A stretch of 64,000 nucleotides of DNA from NCBI GenBank assembly GCA_002438565.1, contig DJPN01000002.1, positions 12,306 through 76,305 of the forward strand, written 5' to 3'. Shown one piece after another: positions 45,480 through 54,885 of the stretch. The first letter of the stretch is position 1; each line of letters starts with the position of its first letter. The position numbers and the translations under genes are program-made. The stretch comes from Alphaproteobacteria bacterium UBA6411. GTDB taxonomy: Bacteria; Pseudomonadota; Alphaproteobacteria; CAAGCB01; CAG-977. A model generated the notes under the pieces. The model made no database searches and was not told the DNA's origin. It saw only the letters and a list, made by a program, of their open reading frames with translations.

Positions 45480-45509
45480 TTGCCTTTTTTTTCGCCGATT
45501 GACTATACT
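45480..45509 (+). promoter_or_regulatory. Predicted promoter for the cyclase gene
   Basis: TTGCCT at 45480-45485, 18-bp spacer, TATACT at 45504-45509, about 31 bases before the TTG start. The -35 overlaps the end of the rpmE terminator T run. Confidence 0.45.
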
Positions 45510-45540
45510 GAAAGAAAAAATTTTTTAAGCGAGAATTGTT

Positions 45541-47475
45541 TTGCCAGGTATAGTTAATTATGAAGTGTACGCCTATCAAAACGGCAGCTGGGATTTAATC
45601 GGCCGTTATCCGTCCGAACGCCGCGCCGCCGCGATGGAGCACGCAAAATCCATTGAATTTTCTCAGCAAACTCCTACAAAAGTCGTCAAAGAAACATACG
45701 ACATGAACGCGCAGACGTTCAGCGAAGCCATGGTTTACCTCAGCGATTTGCCTAAACCGCCGCCGCGCGACAAGCTTATCGGGAAACCGGCGCCCCCTTT
45801 GCCGAAATACAAAAACGAAAAAAAGAACAAAACCAAACAGACCTTTACCGAAGCTTTTTTACGGCTGGGGTTTGCGCTGATTATCTCTCTATTGGGGGCG
45901 GGGGCGTTATCGGCAGGCATTTTGCGCGCCATGATTATGGGAAATTTCGCCCCGACGGAAATGTCCCAGCATTTCGCATTGGGTTTGTTTATCTTCTTCT
46001 TTCTGTTTCTGTCCATTCCTTTGGCGGTTCGCTGGGTGGATTGGAATATTTTGATGGGCGTTGACGACGACGACGATCCGCTTTGGCCGCGTCTGCCGAA
46101 AAAAGACCGTTCCGCCGAAGAAAAAGCCGCAAAACCTGTTGAAAAATTCGTTGAACCGTTTGAAGGCGCGGACGAACTGTCGACCGGCGTCGCCCGTTTT
46201 TTGTTTGACATTTTCGACCGCATCACGGGCCGCAAAACTCTTGCCGAGCGCATCGCCGAACGCGAAGAAAAAGCCGCTTTGAAAAAGGCGGAGGATGAAA
46301 AAGCCGCCGAAGAAGCTTTGGCCTCTATTCAAAACGATTCACAAACAAGCAAAGACGACGGCGAACAGACGGAAGAAACGCCGGCAGCACAGGAAATTCT
46401 TCCCGTTCCCGAAAAAACAAACGATTTGGAAGCACCGAAAACGGATGCGGAAACCGCCCCCGCTTTTGTCTTTCCGCCGGAATTGGAACGCTATAATCTG
46501 CAGCTGGCCGCATTTTTGTCACTGATTTTGAAAACGCTGCAAAAACAAAACGTCCTGCTGAACACTTACGCCCGTTTCGGCGTCGAGCTTTTTTTGGCTG
46601 GCGCGTGCGAATTTTTGTGCGCCAGAAACGCTTTGCCGAAAAACGAAGAACAAATGCTGCTGTCCGCCCAGCTGGAACTGATGGGGCGCACGAAACCTTT
46701 GGCCGATTTGTTTTTCGACCGTTTGGACGAATATATGCTTGAACCGTCCTATCTGCCGATGATTGAAAACGGATCGAAAGCGATGGAGCTTTATACCGAA
46801 ACGCCGTCATCGCCGGAACTGCCCGCCCTGCTGCAAGGGGCTTTGCAAAAATGGCTGAGCCCCGATAAAAAGGAATTGTCGCAATCGGGAACGATATCGG
46901 TGATGTTCACGGATATCGTCGGATCGACGCAGATGACGCAGACATACGGCGACACTTTGGCGCAGGAACTGGTTCACCGCCACAACACAATCGTGCGGCA
47001 GGCGCTGACCGCCTGCAACGGCGAAGAAATCAAACAAACGGGCGACGGCATCATGGCTTCGTTCGTGTGGGCGTCGAACGCATTGGACGCGGCAATAGCG
47101 ATTCAGCGCGCCGTCAATGAATACAACCGCGAATCGCCGACCGTTCCGCTGGAAATCCGAATCGGATTGAATTCGGGCGAACCGATTGTCGAAAACAACG
47201 ATCTGTTCGGATTGACGGTTCAAATCGCTTCCCGCGTTTGCGCCCAAGCCGACAAAAACCAGATTCTCGTTTCCAGCGTCGTCAAGGAATTGGCCGCCGG
47301 AAAAGGTTATGTTTTCAAAGATTTGGGCCTGTTTGACTTGAAAGGCATCGACGAACGGCAGCGCTTGTACGAAGTCGTTTGGCAACCCCCTCAAAAAAAG
47401 CCGGAAAAGAAACCGAAGCCGGAACCGCTGCCCCCCGTTGAAAAGAATTTTGACGAAGTCTTGCCCGAATTGTAA
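45541..47475 (+). CDS. Membrane-anchored class III adenylate/guanylate cyclase
   Basis: A 644-residue protein. The first ~90 residues are cytosolic and polar, then two transmembrane helices (~105-130 and ~140-162). An acidic, low-complexity linker (~180-310) and an unrecognised helical domain (~315-430) follow. Residues ~445-615 are a class III cyclase domain: VMFTDIVGST (metal Asp near 457), QTGDGIMASF, and RIGLNSGEPI. The lysine of the canonical base-binding site appears as EEIKQTGDG. It makes cAMP or cGMP, presumably in response to a membrane or cytosolic cue. TTG start with a weak ribosome site. The Pro/Lys tail ends at 644. Confidence 0.8.
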   Translation: MPGIVNYEVYAYQNGSWDLIGRYPSERRAAAMEHAKSIEFSQQTPTKVVKETYDMNAQTFSEAMVYLSDLPKPPPRDKLIGKPAPPLPKYKNEKKNKTKQTFTEAFLRLGFALIISLLGAGALSAGILRAMIMGNFAPTEMSQHFALGLFIFFFLFLSIPLAVRWVDWNILMGVDDDDDPLWPRLPKKDRSAEEKAAKPVEKFVEPFEGADELSTGVARFLFDIFDRITGRKTLAERIAEREEKAALKKAEDEKAAEEALASIQNDSQTSKDDGEQTEETPAAQEILPVPEKTNDLEAPKTDAETAPAFVFPPELERYNLQLAAFLSLILKTLQKQNVLLNTYARFGVELFLAGACEFLCARNALPKNEEQMLLSAQLELMGRTKPLADLFFDRLDEYMLEPSYLPMIENGSKAMELYTETPSSPELPALLQGALQKWLSPDKKELSQSGTISVMFTDIVGSTQMTQTYGDTLAQELVHRHNTIVRQALTACNGEEIKQTGDGIMASFVWASNALDAAIAIQRAVNEYNRESPTVPLEIRIGLNSGEPIVENNDLFGLTVQIASRVCAQADKNQILVSSVVKELAAGKGYVFKDLGLFDLKGIDERQRLYEVVWQPPQKKPEKKPKPEPLPPVEKNFDEVLPEL

Positions 47476-47525
47476 AAATCGGATATCCTGTTTATTAAGG
47501 ATTCACTCAAAGAAAGGAGTGCGCT

Positions 47526-48311
47526 ATGGCTAACGGTGTAGAATTAACCGCAACTTTGGCAAAATCGTGGTCGAAATCATCGTCCGACGTTTACAACGAC
47601 ACGATTAAAACCGCGCGCGACATGGGCAATTTGCGCTTGAATTATTCGCGCTTGAACATGGTTACCACGTTGTCCGAAAACGAAACCGAGGACTGGTTCA
47701 GCTTTAAATCGCTGTCCAAAGGCAAATTGCGCCTGTCCGCCATTAACGTTTCCGCTTTGCAGGATAAAAACAAAGACGTGTCGCAGGACGACATCGATTC
47801 CGCCGCATCCGATTACGAAAAAGCCACCGCGGATTTCAAAGCCAAAGGATTGCGCGTTGAAATTTACACAAAGCAGGGCTATCGCGACAAAATGATTGCC
47901 ACAAACGACGATTCCAAATCCAAGGAATACGCCGTGTTTGAACAAATGATGAAGGGCGAATACACGGCAGGCAAAGGCACTTATTACATCCATGTCACCA
48001 CGCAGGACGGCAAGCCCGTCAAAGAAGACACGCTGTACGCTTTGCAGGTTCAAATGGGCGACACTTACAAACACGATTATTTGACCAAAGAAACCGCCGT
48101 CAACCACAAAGGATTGTCCGAAGGGCAAATTCAGCAAAAGAAAACCGAAGAACAAATGAATTCGTCCCTGTCGAACGCCACAACGAACAGCAGCATCCTG
48201 TCTGCGCAAGGGGCTTCGGATTTGCTGGCCGCAGGATACACGAATATGGCGACGATCAACAAAGCGTCATCCGCCAGCACTGCCGCGCGCATTCTGAATC
48301 TGGTGACTTGA
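47526..48311 (+). CDS. PPC-like domain protein, otherwise unrecognised
   Basis: A 261-residue protein without a Sec signal. Residues ~40-185 resemble a bacterial pre-peptidase C-terminal (PPC) domain: [13 protein letters not shown], then GKGTYYIHV and TLYALQVQM, as in secreted hydrolases. The C-terminal ~60 residues are Ser/Asn/Thr/Ala-rich ([17 protein letters not shown]) and look like a type I or flagellin-like export tail, though this is only impression. AAGGAG gives a strong ribosome site. The DUF2207 gene overlaps its stop. Confidence 0.5.
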   Translation: MANGVELTATLAKSWSKSSSDVYNDTIKTARDMGNLRLNYSRLNMVTTLSENETEDWFSFKSLSKGKLRLSAINVSALQDKNKDVSQDDIDSAASDYEKATADFKAKGLRVEIYTKQGYRDKMIATNDDSKSKEYAVFEQMMKGEYTAGKGTYYIHVTTQDGKPVKEDTLYALQVQMGDTYKHDYLTKETAVNHKGLSEGQIQQKKTEEQMNSSLSNATTNSSILSAQGASDLLAAGYTNMATINKASSASTAARILNLVT

Positions 48312-48316
48312 TTGCG

Positions 48317-49996
48317 TTGAAAAAGCTTTTAGCCTTTTTTCTGATTGTTTTTTCTTTTTCGGCGCATGCCGAAGAACGGATTTTGTCCTATCGTTCCGAC
48401 ATTGCCGTTCAGCCCGACGCGTCCGTCCTTGTCAGGGAAAACATTACCGTCAACGTCGAAGGCGTCCGCATCCGCCGCGGCATTTACCGCGACCTGCCCC
48501 GCAATAAAGGTGAACGCTATCACATCGAATTCGTTTTCCGCAACGGCGTTTCCGAACCTTTTTTTACCGAAAACATCAACGGCAATTTACGCGTCAACAC
48601 CGGAAACGACGCTTTCATCCCGCATGAAACAACGACGTTCACCCTTGTTTACCGCGTGCAAAACGTCATCAAAGCATTTGACGGTTATGACGAGCTTTAT
48701 TGGAACGTCACGGGCAACGATTGGATTTTTCCGATTGACGAAGCGTCTGCGGCAATCACCCTGCCCGGCGGCGCGCGCGTTGTCCGCCAAGCAGGCTATA
48801 TCGGCATACACGGCGCAAAAACACCCGCGCGGTATGCAGAGGCGCATTTTTCCGCTCCCCGTCCTTTGCGGGCGGGCGAAGGATTGACAATCGCCGTCGG
48901 ATTTTCCAAAGGGGCGGTTAACTTTTCCGCCGCGCCGCACCGTTTTGATTTTTGGGTGGCCGCGGGTATTTTGGGCGCGTACTTTTTGCTGACTTGGCTG
49001 TTTGCCGGACGCGCTCCGTCCGTCGGAATCGTCATGCCGCGATTTGACGGCATAACAGGCGTCACCCCTGCGGAAGCGGGCTTTGTATACACATTGGGTG
49101 CGGCGTCGAACAAGCTGACGGCGGCGGCTTTGCTGCAAGCGGTCGCATCGGGCTTTTGTTCTTTTGCCCCCGGCAGCCGCGACACTCTGCTGAAAAATCG
49201 TGCCCCGACCAACGACGAAGAGCGGATTCTGGACAAGTTTTTGACGTTTCCCTTAACGGTTGACGGTTCGTACAAGCCCGCTTTGACAAGGGCGCAAACC
49301 GCATTAATCGGACATATCCGCAAAAAAACGCGGGATTGCTTTAAAACGAACAAAAAATTCACCGTCATCGGCGCGCTGTTGTCGGTTTTGCTGTTGGCAA
49401 AGGGCGCGCATGATGCGCAAACCCCGATTTTGCTGCTTTATTTTGCGTTTTACATCCCGTTTTTCTGCGTGGCGGCGGTTATGCTTTTGCGCATGGTCAA
49501 AATGCGGAAATTCCATTTCCCAGCGATCTTGATTGCGGGATTCGTCACCTTCCACTTTACCATGATGATGATTGCGACAACAAACGGCTTTCTCCCGATT
49601 GCCGCGTTTTATCTGCTTTCCGTTTTTACTTTGCCGACTTACGGGATGCTGATAAAACGTCCGACGGAACGGGGACGCAAAATCATCGACCACATTGACG
49701 GCATCAAGCTGTTTTTAAGCTCGCAAACCCGAATTTCCGCAGAAAGAACGGAAAAGCTTCTGCCCTATGCCGTTTTGCTGGGCATGGAACGGGAATGGAG
49801 CGGCAAAATCGAACAAATGCAAACGCTGCCCGATTGGGTCGGATGCGAAAGCGGCCGTTTTTGCCGCAATATCGAACGGTCTTCCACTTCGCCCACCGTT
49901 GTGCGCAGCGGGCTGTCCGCGTCAAGCGGCGGAGGCTGTTCCGGCGGAGGCTGTTCCGGCGGCGGTCATGGCGGCGGGGGCGGCGGCGGCCGCTGA
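48317..49996 (+). CDS. DUF2207 domain membrane protein
   Basis: A 559-residue protein with signal peptide ([20 protein letters not shown]). The N-terminal extracytoplasmic DUF2207 domain (~20-200) contains [20 protein letters not shown] and RRGIYRDLP, followed by transmembrane segments near 215, 355, 375 and 410, and a cytoplasmic end. The C-terminus is Gly/Ser/Cys-rich ([14 protein letters not shown]). It resembles E. coli YciQ, of unknown function. The TTG at 48317 gives the best signal peptide; a TTG at 48308, overlapping the previous stop, is the alternative. Coupled to the PPC-like gene. Confidence 0.75.
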   Translation: MKKLLAFFLIVFSFSAHAEERILSYRSDIAVQPDASVLVRENITVNVEGVRIRRGIYRDLPRNKGERYHIEFVFRNGVSEPFFTENINGNLRVNTGNDAFIPHETTTFTLVYRVQNVIKAFDGYDELYWNVTGNDWIFPIDEASAAITLPGGARVVRQAGYIGIHGAKTPARYAEAHFSAPRPLRAGEGLTIAVGFSKGAVNFSAAPHRFDFWVAAGILGAYFLLTWLFAGRAPSVGIVMPRFDGITGVTPAEAGFVYTLGAASNKLTAAALLQAVASGFCSFAPGSRDTLLKNRAPTNDEERILDKFLTFPLTVDGSYKPALTRAQTALIGHIRKKTRDCFKTNKKFTVIGALLSVLLLAKGAHDAQTPILLLYFAFYIPFFCVAAVMLLRMVKMRKFHFPAILIAGFVTFHFTMMMIATTNGFLPIAAFYLLSVFTLPTYGMLIKRPTERGRKIIDHIDGIKLFLSSQTRISAERTEKLLPYAVLLGMEREWSGKIEQMQTLPDWVGCESGRFCRNIERSSTSPTVVRSGLSASSGGGCSGGGCSGGGHGGGGGGGR

Positions 49997-50021
49997 ATTT
50001 TTGATTTGAAAGGATTTTAAA

Positions 50022-50765
50022 ATGCTTCAACCTCACATCCGATTGGATGATTCTTTAAATATCAAGTATGCTTTACTGCCGGGCGACCCTGCGCGCTTGG
50101 ATAAAATTGCGGCGTTTCTGACCGACGTGGAACAGCTGGCGTTCAACCGCGAATACCGCAGTTTGCGCGGCCGCTATCAAGGCATCGACGTTTTGGCGAT
50201 TTCGACGGGCATCGGGGGCAGTTCGGCATCCATCGCCGTCGAAGAACTGCGCAAAATCGGCGTTGAAGCGATGATTCGCATCGGTTCGTGCGGCGCTATG
50301 CAAAAGGGGATTCAAATCGGCGATTTGATTATCGCGTGCGGCGCGGTGCGCGACGACGGCGCGTCCCAAGCGTACGTTGATTTGCGCTTTCCCGCCGTTC
50401 CCGATACGGCTTTGTTAAACGCGTGCTTGAAAACCGCAACGGAAAACGGCTTTGCGCATCACGTCGGAATCGTTCACAGCCATGAAAGCTTTTACATCGA
50501 CGACAACGCGGAACAACAGGCGTTCTGGTCGAAAAAAGGCGTGCTGGGCGCGGATATGGAAACAGCGGCTTTGTTCACCGTCGGGCGTCTGCGCGGCGTC
50601 AAAACGGCGTCGATTTTAAACAACGTCGTTGTTTACGGCGGCAACACGGCGGATTCCATCGGCGGCTACGTTGATGGGGAAACGCTGACGCAGCAGGGCG
50701 AAAGAAATGAAATTCTGACCGCTTTGAACGCGTTTGTGTTGCTTAACGCCACAGAAAATTCATAA
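50022..50765 (+). CDS. Uridine phosphorylase-like nucleoside phosphorylase
   Basis: A 247-residue enzyme of the hexameric nucleoside phosphorylase (NP-I) family: ALLPGDPARLDKIA (phosphate), STGIGGSSASIAVEEL, RIGSCGAMQKG, VRDDGAS, and GADMETAALF (ribose contact). STGIGG and the length fit Udp better than DeoD, but purine activity is not excluded. AAAGGA precedes the ATG. It complements the deo operon at 16-22 kb. Its 3' end overlaps the convergent esterase gene by 23 bases. Confidence 0.85.
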   Translation: MLQPHIRLDDSLNIKYALLPGDPARLDKIAAFLTDVEQLAFNREYRSLRGRYQGIDVLAISTGIGGSSASIAVEELRKIGVEAMIRIGSCGAMQKGIQIGDLIIACGAVRDDGASQAYVDLRFPAVPDTALLNACLKTATENGFAHHVGIVHSHESFYIDDNAEQQAFWSKKGVLGADMETAALFTVGRLRGVKTASILNNVVVYGGNTADSIGGYVDGETLTQQGERNEILTALNAFVLLNATENS

Positions 50766-51495
50766 ACAAGGGGACTTGCTTTTCCCAATCGGCTTCGCAA
50801 TGCCTGCCGCGCACCTGCCGATACATGTAAAGCTGCGCACCTTTGGCGTACAAGCGGTCGTTCATTGATTTGTTGCACGCCGCCATAATCGCTTTGCCGC
50901 GCGCGCTGCGGCTTTCCATTGTTCCCCAGCTCAAGTAAACCTTGGTGTCCGGATCAATCGGGCAGTCGTCGATTGCCTGCCGCAATTCTTTGTCGCAGAA
51001 GCTGATGGCGGACGACAGGCAAGCCGCTTTGGAATAAATGCCGTTATAGCGGATTGCGGCGTACAAAGACATCAGTCCGCCCATGCTGCTGCCGCCGATG
51101 CCCGTCGCTTCCCTGTGCGGCCAAGTTCTGAAAGTTGTGTCGATATAGGGTTTTACGCTGTTGACCAGCCACTGCATGGTTTCGTCGCCTGTGCCGTCAA
51201 TCGCCCCGACAAACGAATCCCAATGATACGGACAATATTCAACCAAGCGGTTGTTGCCCGTATGCGAACATTCCGCGCCGACAATGATGATTTTCTTGTC
51301 CCAAGAATCCAGAAAGTCTTTCATTCCCCAGCTTTTGCCGTAAGTCGCATCCGAATCGTAAAACAGGTTGTGCCCGTCAAACATGTACATCACGGGATAG
51401 CGTTCATCCGTTTTGCCGTAGTCGTCCGGCAGATAAATATGAAGCGTGCGGTCTTTGTTTGCGGGTGCGAAATAAAAGGGCTGTTTGATAATCAT
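50743..51495 (-). CDS. Alpha/beta-hydrolase, esterase D-like
   Basis: A 250-residue serine hydrolase of the putative esterase (CE1-like) type. MYMFDGHNLF marks the early strand, and the nucleophile elbow is GGSSMGG (Ser near 139). A C-terminal GRHCEADW supplies the likely catalytic His. The family cleaves acyl or feruloyl esters and S-formylglutathione; the substrate here is unknown. AGGAG precedes the ATG. No signal peptide, so cytosolic. Confidence 0.8.
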   Translation of the reverse strand: MIIKQPFYFAPANKDRTLHIYLPDDYGKTDERYPVMYMFDGHNLFYDSDATYGKSWGMKDFLDSWDKKIIIVGAECSHTGNNRLVEYCPYHWDSFVGAIDGTGDETMQWLVNSVKPYIDTTFRTWPHREATGIGGSSMGGLMSLYAAIRYNGIYSKAACLSSAISFCDKELRQAIDDCPIDPDTKVYLSWGTMESRSARGKAIMAACNKSMNDRLYAKGAQLYMYRQVRGRHCEADWEKQVPLFMNFLWR

Positions 51496-51557
51496 GGCAA
51501 CACTCCTGCTGAGATATAAATAACATTCTCCGCGGCCGTTTCAAGAACTGAAAACGG

Positions 51558-51588
51558 AAAAAGCCCGCTTGGCAAAAGCGGGCTTTTT
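51558..51588 (-). terminator. Bidirectional terminator after ileS
   Basis: AAAAAGCCCGCTT pairs with AAGCGGGCTTTTT over a short loop, with a T run on both strands. It lies 13 bases beyond the ileS stop. Confidence 0.88.
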
Positions 51589-51601
51589 CAAAAGGCGGCA
51601 A

Positions 51602-54600
51602 TTACGCTTTCTGGACGGTGAAAGCGACTTTTCCGTCGCCGACTTCCTCCGTATCGCCCGTCAAGCCTTTTTGTTCGGTGAATTTGACGGCCAAAACCTG
51701 TTCGGCAATGTAATCCGCGTGTTCTTTCAACGCTTCCAGAATAATGGAAGAATCGGAATCGTACGCTACTTCGATTCTGTCGGACACGTCAAAACCGCTG
51801 TCTTTGCGTTTTTGCTGAATCGCGCGGACAAAGTCGCGGGCGATGCCTTCGCGTTCCAGCTCCGGACGGATTTCCGTGTCCAGAACCACGACCGCCGTGT
51901 TGTCGGGCAACGCCTGTCCCGCGTTGCCGTCTTTCAGCACCAGACGCAGCTCGAATTCGTCGGGATTCAGCGTCTGCCCCGCGATTGACAGTGTGCCGTC
52001 GGCGTTTTTGCGCCATTCGGCCGTTTTGGACGCGGCAAGGATGTCTTTCATATGCCGTCCCAGCCGTTTGCCGACCAGCGGCGTGATGATATACAGCGTT
52101 TGGTTCGCCAGTTCGGAAACATCCTGCGCCAAAACCAACTTTTTGACGTTGACTTCGTCCTCAATCAATTCGGCGTAAGCGTTCAAAGCATCCGCTTTCG
52201 CGCCCGCGACCGTCATCGAAGCCAGCGGCAGGCGGTTGCGCAGTTTGTGATCTTCGCGAATCGCTTTGGCGGTCGAACACACGGCGCGCACAAAGTCCAT
52301 ATCCGCCGCCAGTTTGTCATCCGCCGCAAATGCGTTGTAATCGGGATAATCCGTCAAATGGACGCTTTCCCCGCCCGTTAAAGAACGATAGATGTATTCG
52401 CATGTCAGCGGCAGCAGCGGCGCCAACGCTTTGGACAGCGTTACCAAAACCGTGTACAGCGTGTCGAACGCTTCCGTTCCTTGCGAAACGTCCCAGAACC
52501 GCGCGCGCGAACGGCGAATGTACCAGTTGTTCATGATTTCCAAGAAATCCGCAACGGCGGAACACGCGCTGACAATGTCGCACGCGTCCAGCTCTTCGGT
52601 CAGCGCTTTGACCAAATCGCGCGTTTTTGCCAGAATGTAGCGGTCAAGGATGTCTTTCGGCGCATACAGTTCTTTGGCTTTCAGTCCTTCGGCGTTCGCG
52701 TACAGCGTAAAGAAGTAGAACGCGTTCCACAGCGGAATCAACGCCTTGCGCGACGATTTAGCGATTTCCTTGCCTTCGCGGTCGATGGACAGGTTGCCCC
52801 CGCGCAAAATCGGCGAAGACACCAAAAACCACCGCAGCGCGTCCGACCCCAGCGTATTGAACACGTCCGACGGATCGGGGTAGTTACGCAAACGCTTTGA
52901 CAGCTTCTGCTGATTCTCATCCAATACAACGCCGTGACACAGGCACGTTTTGAACGGCGCGCGGTCGAACAAAGCGGTGCTCATCACCATCAAGGTATAG
53001 AACCAGCCGCGGGTCTGCGCCAAGTATTCAACGATGAAATCCGCAGGCGAATGATTTTCAAACCATTCCTTGTTTTCAAACGGATAGTGGACCTGCGCGA
53101 ACGGCATCGACCCCGATTCAAACCAGCAGTCCAGCACGTCTTCTACGCGGCGCATCATGGATTTGCCCGTCGGATCGTCGGGGTTCGGACGAACCAAGGT
53201 GTCAATGAACGGACGGTGCAAGTCGGTGACTTTCACACCGAAATCCTTTTCCAGCTCGGCAATCGACCCGTACACATCGACGCGCGGATATTTCGGATCG
53301 TCGGATTTCCATACGGGAATCGGCGCGCCCCAGAAACGGTTGCGCGAAATCGACCAGTCGCGCGCGCCTTCCAGCCACATGCCCATCGCCCCGTTTTTGA
53401 TGTGTTCGGGAATCCAGTTGATGGTCTGGTTGTTCGCGACCATCTTGTCGCGGAAAGCCGTGACTTTGACAAACCAGCTGTTAATCGCCTTGTAAATCAA
53501 CGGGGTGTCCGTGCGCCAGCAGTGCGGGTAGTTGTGCTTGTACATTTCCTTGCGCACCAGCTTGCCTTCGGCCTTCAAGCGTTTGATAATCGGTTCGTTG
53601 GTTTCAAAGACCTGCATGCCTTCGTAATCGGGGACTTCCTTGGTAAAGCAGCCCTTGCCGTCCACGGGGCAGACAACAGGAATGTTATAGGGCTGGCAGG
53701 CGATCATATCGTCTTCGCCGAATCCGGGGGCGATGTGAACGATGCCCGTGCCGTCTTCGGTCGAAACGTAGTCCGCTTGAATGATTTGGAAAGCGTTCTT
53801 CGTCCCTTCGAAATACGGAAACAACGGCTGATAGGTGCGACCGACCAGATCCGCGCCCTTGACCGTTTTGACCTTTTCAGCCTTGGCCAGTTCGCGTTTG
53901 TACCGTCCGGCCAGAGCGGAAGCCAGAACGTACTGCACGCCGTCTTCTTCGTAGAAATCGTAGTCGAATTCTTTATTTACGCACAGCGCCAAGTTCGACG
54001 GCAGAGTCCACGGGGTTGTCGTCCACGCAAGCGCTTTGACGGGCTTTGTTTCGCCCGCAACGGGGTTCAGCGTGAACATCACGGTCACGGACGGATCTTC
54101 GCGTTCGCGGTAGCAGTTGTCCATGCGCGTTTCAAAGTTCGACACGGGAGTTTCCGCCGCCCAGCTGTACGGCTGGATGCGGACGCCTTCGTACATCAAT
54201 CCTTTTTTGTACAGTTCCTTGAACGCCCAGATGATGGATTCCATATAGTTCAAATCCATCGTTTTGTAGTCGTTGTCGAACGACACCCAACGGGCTTGGC
54301 GCGTAACGGTCTGTTTCCATTCGTTGGTGTACATCAGCACGCGTTCGCGGCAGGTTTCGTTAAACTTGCCGATGCCGTAGGCGGAAATCGCGGCGCGTCC
54401 CGAAATGCCGAGGAATTTTTCCGTGTCCATTTCGGCGGGCAAGCCGTGGCAGTCCCAACCAAAGCGGCGTTCAACGCGGTGTCCGCGCATCGTCTGATAG
54501 CGGGGAACGATGTCTTTGACATATCCCGTCAGCAAATGCCCGTAGTGGGGCAAGCCGTTGGCGAACGGAGGCCCGTCATAAAAAACATATTCGTTCGATC

Positions 54601-54739
54601 CTTTCGCGCCCGCATCGCGGTTGGCGATGGATTTGGCGAACGTGTCGTCCTTGCGCCAATAGTCCAGAATGTCGCGTTCCAGCCGGGGGAAATCCGCCTT
54701 TGCCGAAACGTCGGGATAATACTTTGTTTTTTCCGTCAT
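51602..54739 (-). CDS. ileS: Isoleucyl-tRNA synthetase, long eukaryote-like type
   Basis: A 1,045-residue class I synthetase charging tRNA-Ile. HIGH is HYGH (65-68) in PPFANGLPHYGHLL, with the nearby WDCHGLPAEM; the KMSKS loop is KLSKR near residue 611. The length and the HYGH/KLSKR variants fit the eukaryote-like (IleS2) group also found in Rickettsiales and Chlamydiae, rather than the ~940-residue zinc-tailed bacterial type; the C-terminus carries no CxxC zinc motif. CGGAG lies some ten bases before the ATG. It has its own promoter and terminator. Confidence 0.93.
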   Translation of the reverse strand: MTEKTKYYPDVSAKADFPRLERDILDYWRKDDTFAKSIANRDAGAKGSNEYVFYDGPPFANGLPHYGHLLTGYVKDIVPRYQTMRGHRVERRFGWDCHGLPAEMDTEKFLGISGRAAISAYGIGKFNETCRERVLMYTNEWKQTVTRQARWVSFDNDYKTMDLNYMESIIWAFKELYKKGLMYEGVRIQPYSWAAETPVSNFETRMDNCYREREDPSVTVMFTLNPVAGETKPVKALAWTTTPWTLPSNLALCVNKEFDYDFYEEDGVQYVLASALAGRYKRELAKAEKVKTVKGADLVGRTYQPLFPYFEGTKNAFQIIQADYVSTEDGTGIVHIAPGFGEDDMIACQPYNIPVVCPVDGKGCFTKEVPDYEGMQVFETNEPIIKRLKAEGKLVRKEMYKHNYPHCWRTDTPLIYKAINSWFVKVTAFRDKMVANNQTINWIPEHIKNGAMGMWLEGARDWSISRNRFWGAPIPVWKSDDPKYPRVDVYGSIAELEKDFGVKVTDLHRPFIDTLVRPNPDDPTGKSMMRRVEDVLDCWFESGSMPFAQVHYPFENKEWFENHSPADFIVEYLAQTRGWFYTLMVMSTALFDRAPFKTCLCHGVVLDENQQKLSKRLRNYPDPSDVFNTLGSDALRWFLVSSPILRGGNLSIDREGKEIAKSSRKALIPLWNAFYFFTLYANAEGLKAKELYAPKDILDRYILAKTRDLVKALTEELDACDIVSACSAVADFLEIMNNWYIRRSRARFWDVSQGTEAFDTLYTVLVTLSKALAPLLPLTCEYIYRSLTGGESVHLTDYPDYNAFAADDKLAADMDFVRAVCSTAKAIREDHKLRNRLPLASMTVAGAKADALNAYAELIEDEVNVKKLVLAQDVSELANQTLYIITPLVGKRLGRHMKDILAASKTAEWRKNADGTLSIAGQTLNPDEFELRLVLKDGNAGQALPDNTAVVVLDTEIRPELEREGIARDFVRAIQQKRKDSGFDVSDRIEVAYDSDSSIILEALKEHADYIAEQVLAVKFTEQKGLTGDTEEVGDGKVAFTVQKA

Positions 54740-54781
54740 ATCGTAAAAATCTCCGACCGATAGAGTTATCCTTTGGATACT

Positions 54782-54810
54782 TTTTTAATCATATCGCCCG
54801 TAAAGGTCAA
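54782..54810 (-). promoter_or_regulatory. Predicted promoter for ileS
   Basis: Minus strand TTGACC (54805-54810), 17-bp spacer, TAAAAA (54782-54787). A divergent TTGACG at 54819-54824 on the plus strand probably serves the coiled-coil gene at 54886, but its -10 is poor. Confidence 0.45.
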
Positions 54811-54885
54811 TACAATCCTTGACGAAAAGGCAAATTTGAGGGATTTTGAAGAATAAAAAAACACCCTTGAGGACTGGATAAAAAC

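Noticed and set aside
52934..54763. 609-codon plus-strand open frame opposite ileS
   Set aside because: It is an antisense shadow: ileS is clearly coding on the minus strand, and the frame has no recognisable domain.
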